A DNA stretch of 28,435 nt from CAJQHK01 sp038142525. GTDB lineage: Bacteria; Pseudomonadota; Alphaproteobacteria; Rickettsiales; UBA1997. Positions within the stretch are counted from its first letter, which is position 1; every line of letters starts with the position of its first letter. Where the stretch lies: positions 1 through 28,435 of the forward strand of contig JAYQKE010000022.1 in assembly GCA_038142525.1 (NCBI GenBank). Reading direction: 5' to 3'. A program made the position numbers and the translations under genes. Positions 25,464 to 28,435 of the stretch are shown in pieces. The notes under the pieces were generated by a model. The model was not told the origin of the DNA and made no database searches. It saw only the letters and a program-made list of their open reading frames with translations.

Positions 25464-25787
25464 ATGGCAAAATTTCCAATAGAATATATTATGAAAGTTT
25501 CTGATGAAGAGTTGGAAAAAATTAATCAATGTAAAATTAACAATAATTGGAGTTTGGCAGAAACAATTAGAAATAATTTATTAATAGGAGGTTTGATGGA
25601 AAATAGGGATGGATTATTGGATAATTTAACTATTTTAACAAGATCAGAAACAAGAATTTATAATCATCAGGTAAAATTTAAATATTCTATAGAAATGGAA
25701 AATAGGATTAAATATTTTCAAGAAAAAACAGGAGCCTATAAAACCTCTATAATTAGGAATTTCTTAAAAAATGCCAAATTAATATAA
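25464..25787 (+). CDS. Tandem ribbon-helix-helix protein (TraY-like fold)
   Basis: A 107-residue protein with two similar strand-helix-helix units. Unit 1 is YIMKVSDEELEKINQCKINN followed by SLAETIRNNLL (residues 8-42). Unit 2 is QVKFKYSIEMENRIKYFQEK followed by KTSIIRNFLK (residues 68-104). Each matches the RHH plan of DNA-contacting beta strand, helix A, turn and helix B. Tandem RHH in one chain is characteristic of TraY of F, which binds oriT and the tra promoter. Whether this protein is relaxosomal or just an autoregulator is not shown. It is followed 14 bases later by a single-unit RHH gene. No closer family could be named. Confidence 0.6.
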   Translation: MAKFPIEYIMKVSDEELEKINQCKINNNWSLAETIRNNLLIGGLMENRDGLLDNLTILTRSETRIYNHQVKFKYSIEMENRIKYFQEKTGAYKTSIIRNFLKNAKLI

Positions 25788-25801
25788 TAATTCAATAATA
25801 A

Positions 25802-25990
25802 ATGAATAAGGAAAATAACAAAAAAATCCAAAGAAATAAATCAAATGAAATTATTAAGAAATTTACAATGGATTTTACTGAAAAAGAATTAGAATCATTA
25901 GAAAATTATTCTATCAAAAATGGAGTGCCAAAATCAAGAATCATCAAGAAATTATTACAAGAAAAAAATATTATCAATTCCAATAATTAA
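25802..25990 (+). CDS. Small ribbon-helix-helix protein
   Basis: A 62-residue protein: a basic, polar N-terminus (about 18 residues), then IIKKFTMDFTEKELESLENY and VPKSRIIKKLLQEK, a single RHH (CopG/Arc-like) unit. It follows the tandem RHH gene and likely shares its promoter. It could be a plasmid copy-number regulator, an antitoxin or a relaxosome accessory protein. No toxin gene follows; the next gene is convergent with a 4-base overlap of stops. Confidence 0.65.
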   Translation: MNKENNKKIQRNKSNEIIKKFTMDFTEKELESLENYSIKNGVPKSRIIKKLLQEKNIINSNN

Positions 25991-26229
25991 TTAGATGATA
26001 TAATTATCTCTGTTGATTCTCTTAAAATATTCAGTTTTTCAATTGGATTATTATCCAATTGGAAAGTACCTAAAACTGCACTGATATCATTTTGATTAAT
26101 ATCATCTTTTGAGACATATTCTTTTATCTTGTGAATATCAGATAACATTCTTTTTGCTATAAATTCCATATTTTCCACATTAGCCAAGATTAATTTTTGT
26201 TTTAATTTAATGTCATATTTTATAGTCAT
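25987..26229 (-). CDS. Hypothetical protein A of a four-gene minus-strand cassette
   Basis: An 80-residue protein from the ATG at 26229 (a TTG nine bases earlier would also fit). It is helical: YDIKLKQKLILANVENMEFI, then ISAVLGTFQLDNNPIEKLNI. No signal or membrane segment, and no family recognised. Its start nearly abuts the stop of the upstream gene, so the cassette is probably one transcript. Confidence 0.55.
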   Translation of the reverse strand: MTIKYDIKLKQKLILANVENMEFIAKRMLSDIHKIKEYVSKDDINQNDISAVLGTFQLDNNPIEKLNILRESTEIIISSN

Positions 26230-26231
26230 AA

Positions 26232-26522
26232 TTAACAAATTTTAGTTAAGCATCCATGATAATTAAGGTCGTCAGATGTAAGAGAAAGAAAGTTTGAATT
26301 GCTGACATTAAAAAAGGTAAATCCTCCAGATTCATCACGATTAATTTCCCAATTATTATTTTGATTATCTGTAATATTAATTATCTCAAATTCTTCAAGA
26401 GCATTTAATTTTTTAATTAAATCAAGATTTAATGTAATATTGCAATTATCATCAATATAGAGGACTAAAATATTTTGACCTTCTAATTTTAATCTTATTA
26501 ATTGAACAGGTAATTTTTTCAT
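26232..26522 (-). CDS. Hypothetical protein B of the cassette
   Basis: A 96-residue protein starting KKLPVQLIRLKLEGQNILVL. It is mixed alpha/beta, with an acidic Asn-rich middle and a WEINRDESGGFTFFNVSNS segment. No membrane helix or recognised motif. It overlaps the upstream gene by 4 bases (26519-26522), indicating translational coupling. Confidence 0.55.
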   Translation of the reverse strand: MKKLPVQLIRLKLEGQNILVLYIDDNCNITLNLDLIKKLNALEEFEIINITDNQNNNWEINRDESGGFTFFNVSNSNFLSLTSDDLNYHGCLTKIC

Positions 26523-26773
26523 AATATAATAAATTCTAACTTTTTATTTCTCATAATATTTAAAATAGCATTTAAATATTTAGTCTTTTCAGGTTCGTCA
26601 TCATACATTTCTAACATAGACTCCAAATCCTCAAGATATATTATTTTATGGCATAAATCATTGCTATCACTAGCAACAACATCGCAGGTAAAAAGATCGC
26701 ATTCTTTAATATCCATTACATTATGATCAAGGTCAGTAAAATCTTTTAAGTAAGCGTTTTTATTAATTCTCAT
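26519..26773 (-). CDS. Hypothetical protein C of the cassette
   Basis: An 84-residue acidic protein (DFTDLDHNVMDIKECDLFTC and YDDEPEKTKYLNAIL). Its low pI and small size recall DNA mimics or anti-restriction proteins, but that is only a suggestion. No family recognised. It is coupled to gene B by a 4-base overlap. Confidence 0.55.
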   Translation of the reverse strand: MRINKNAYLKDFTDLDHNVMDIKECDLFTCDVVASDSNDLCHKIIYLEDLESMLEMYDDEPEKTKYLNAILNIMRNKKLEFIIL

Positions 26774-26780
26774 CGATATA

Positions 26781-27041
26781 TTATTTGATACTTAGCAATC
26801 TTTTAATCTCCTGATTTATCTTTTCTTGATAATCCTTGATATTATCAATTATTGGCTCTGATCTTAAACATAGATCATTATAATTTTTTAAATGATCAAG
26901 ATCAGATAAATTATGAGTTGCTTCATCAGTAATTTTGTCAATCTCTCTATTAAAAAGAGATTGAGCAATTTCAATTTGATATTTATTGAAAATAGAATTT
27001 TGATCATTATTATTTGTCATGTTCGTTTTATTGATTTTCAT
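26781..27041 (-). CDS. Hypothetical protein D of the cassette
   Basis: An 86-residue, predominantly helical protein (FNKYQIEIAQSLFNREIDKI, later EPIIDNIKDYQEKINQEIKR), probably a coiled coil. It is the first gene of the four-gene cassette and has a hairpin in its 5' leader at 27056-27089. No family recognised. Confidence 0.55.
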   Translation of the reverse strand: MKINKTNMTNNNDQNSIFNKYQIEIAQSLFNREIDKITDEATHNLSDLDHLKNYNDLCLRSEPIIDNIKDYQEKINQEIKRLLSIK

Positions 27042-27055
27042 TAATTGATAAATAG

Positions 27056-27089
27056 GTAATGAAATTTAATTGCAGTTAAATTTCATTAC
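27056..27089. terminator. Hairpin between the DNA methyltransferase and the small-gene cassette
   Basis: A perfect 14-base stem (GTAATGAAATTTAA, 27056-27069, with 27076-27089) and a 6-base loop. An outer pair, AATAGGTAAT (27051-27060) with ATTACCTATT (27109-27118), can form a competing structure. It could terminate the methyltransferase transcript or act as an attenuator for the cassette. Confidence 0.5.
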
Positions 27090-27196
27090 TGAAAAAAGAA
27101 ATCTATAAATTACCTATTAACCTAGTAATATTATAGCTTCAAGCCTTATAACATACAAGTCTTCTTACAAAAATATCTATCTTTTTTCATTATTTT

Positions 27197-27991
27197 TTAC
27201 ATCAAAATCCATAAAGAAATCCATCTGTTTTTTAAATTATTTACTCTTTTTTTTACAATATCACAATATTCTTTTTTGACTTCAAATCCAAATGCTTTTC
27301 TATTTAGTTTCTGGCAAGCAACAATTGTAGAGCCAGAACCAAGGAAAGGATCAAGAATTATATCATTTTCATTACTGCCAACAGATATTAATTTACTTAA
27401 CAAGGGTAATGGCTTTTCAGTAGGATGACCAAATTTAGATGGGTTAGTAACAGAACTATAAACCTTGCTACATATTTTGGAATCGTAGCCATTAAAACAA
27501 GCTCCATTTTCTCTGATATGGATAATATATTCAATATCAGGTTTCCAAGAATATTTACAAAATGGAATGGCATTTTGTTTTATGCCAGATCAAAACATTA
27601 TAGATTAAACCTTTATTTCTTGCCCAATTTAAAATATCAGGAATTTGGGAATTAGAACAAAAAGCAAAAATATTAACTTTCTTCAAAACCCTAGAACATA
27701 GATCAAAAAATCTATCTACATCATAGCCATTGCAAATTTCTGATAATTTTTTACTACCATATAATTTACACCCAGAAAAGCTACTAGAGCCACTATTTAA
27801 CACATAGGGAGGGTCAGTCACTATTAAATCAATGCAATTATCTTCTAAACCCTCTAAAAGAGTATAGCAATCACCTTTTACAACCTTATCAGATAAATAT
27901 GATTTAATTTGATAATTTTCAGGAAAATTATCATTAGCAATTACACCCAATTTGTTAATATCATTATTAATTTTTTCACATTATCATTCAT
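27197..27991 (-). pseudogene. Site-specific DNA methyltransferase, N6/N4 type (two frameshifts)
   Basis: The order of motifs is catalytic first and SAM last (beta class). IDLIVTDPPYVLNSGS holds the D-P-P-Y active site and DPFLGSGSTIVACQKLNRKA with FGFEVKKEYCD is the SAM-binding region. The ATG at 27991 overlaps the preceding small ORF (TGATG) and gives MNDNVKK; one A must be added near 27972 to join INNDINKLGVIANDNFPEN. A second change near 27580 joins WHKTKC to IPFCKYSWKPDIEYIIHIRE and GHPTEKPLPLLSKL. The repaired protein is about 260 residues. No cognate endonuclease is visible, so it is probably an orphan enzyme. The extreme C-terminus may be altered by another missing A. Confidence 0.78.
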
Positions 27992-28104
27992 CACCTTTTT
28001 GTTAAATTGTTTTTTTCATTAAATTTCATTCTCAAGCCAATATTATCAATTTGATCATTGATCACCTTCCCCAGTGGAATAAAATCATTTTCATATTTTT
28101 TCAT
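27991..28104 (-). CDS. Tiny ORF coupled to the DNA methyltransferase (37 residues)
   Basis: MKKYENDFIPLGKVINDQID, then NIGLRMKFNEKNNL and a stop whose last base is the first of the methyltransferase ATG (TGATG). The length and lack of any motif prevent a family call. The overlap suggests it is translated and coupled to the downstream gene, or that it is the broken start of a longer protein. Confidence 0.45.
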   Translation of the reverse strand: MKKYENDFIPLGKVINDQIDNIGLRMKFNEKNNLTKR

Positions 28105-28435
28105 AAATTAAAAATTAAAAGTTAAATATCAGATCAAACCAAAAATCTGACAATCTCTTCTCATGACTTAAAGGGGGGAAATGAAATCAAATAAAAAAAT
28201 CTTTTTTGATTTGCGATGAATTGCTTTAGCAAGAAGAAAAAAATATTTTTTTTGTTTTATTTCATTGGGGAATCCCCTCCTAAATAGAACAAAAAAACAG
28301 ACAAAAAAGACAAAAGAAAAACCCCTCAAAAAAACAAAAATATTCCATCAATGACTTAATGAAATAACATATAAATAATTGACGGCTGAGCCGAAAATAA
28401 CCCACACACCAGTCGCACCTATGGTGGAAATGGGT
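28105..28435. other. Non-coding right edge with homopolymer tracts and a GC-richer patch
   Basis: No ORF supported. It contains a G6 run (28173-28178), an inverted pair AAATCAAA/TTTGATTT around 28187-28214, GGGGAATCCCC (about 28267-28277) and long A tracts. From 28381 the base composition rises sharply in G+C: a CGGCTGAGCCG hairpin (28383-28393) and CCACACACCAGTCGCACC with TATGGTGG follow to the window end. The patch may be an origin of transfer or the start of another element; it is cut by the edge. Confidence 0.4.

Noticed and set aside
1..28435. tRNA, rRNA or riboswitch genes
   Set aside because: No cloverleaf-like or conserved GC-rich RNA segment was seen on either strand.

Overview
The window is very AT-rich (roughly three quarters A+T by eye), with densely packed short-spaced genes, many of them broken. 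An F-type conjugation operon, an iteron-type replication origin with a Rep_3-family initiator, a ParA locus, HU, insertion-sequence debris and several DNA methyltransferases together indicate a plasmid, or plasmid-like integrative element, of an obligate intracellular alphaproteobacterium. A Rickettsiales host (Rickettsia/Megaira-like) is my inference from composition and gene content; no search was run.

Left third (1-7955, all minus strand). This is the 5' half of an F-type type IV secretion operon, in transcription order traA, traL, traE, traV (as two small lipoprotein ORFs), traC, traB, traK, trbI, an S26 (TraF-type) peptidase and traW. The order is typical except that traC precedes traB and traK. 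TraL, TraE, TrbI and the peptidase are open; traA, traB, traC, traK and traW carry nine one-base frame changes, several at visible homopolymers. The rest of the operon would lie off the left edge. A small degraded unknown gene precedes traA.

Replication and partition block (8271-13479). An XRE regulator and a HEPN-like protein face a 501-residue Rep protein. Upstream of rep are two arrays of 43-bp repeats, each repeat being two ~21-bp half iterons. Beyond is a decayed copy of the XRE gene. Then comes a 1.8-kb segment bounded by a near-perfect 169-bp inverted repeat. It holds a Tn3-family transposase tail, a hairpin, centromere-like repeats, parA and a broken small parB-like gene.

Signalling block (13585-21231). 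This is the most unusual part. It contains a double-HTH regulator translationally coupled to a response regulator. Facing them is a protein that fuses a PhcB-type (fatty-acid methyl ester signal synthase-like) methyltransferase to a six-TM sensor kinase. Further on are a second, multi-TM histidine kinase and a hotdog thioesterase in one operon. HU and an IS1-family element flanked by two unrelated gene remnants sit between them. Thioesterase, SAM methyltransferase, membrane kinases and receiver together resemble a condensed Phc/Lqs/Cqs-type cell-cell signalling system. All the signalling genes except HU have at least one frame change.

Right third (21283-28435). A type III methyltransferase start is cut short next to an IS256-family transposase. 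It is followed by a SAM methyltransferase-DUF4942 gene, an ArdC-N-like small protein, two ribbon-helix-helix proteins (one a tandem, TraY-like fold), four overlapping small genes of unknown function, an N6/N4 DNA methyltransferase and a GC-richer patch at the right edge.

A theme of the whole window is single-base frame changes with intact coding sequence on both sides. The sequence alone cannot separate recent decay, uncorrected homopolymer errors and slippage-rescued expression.
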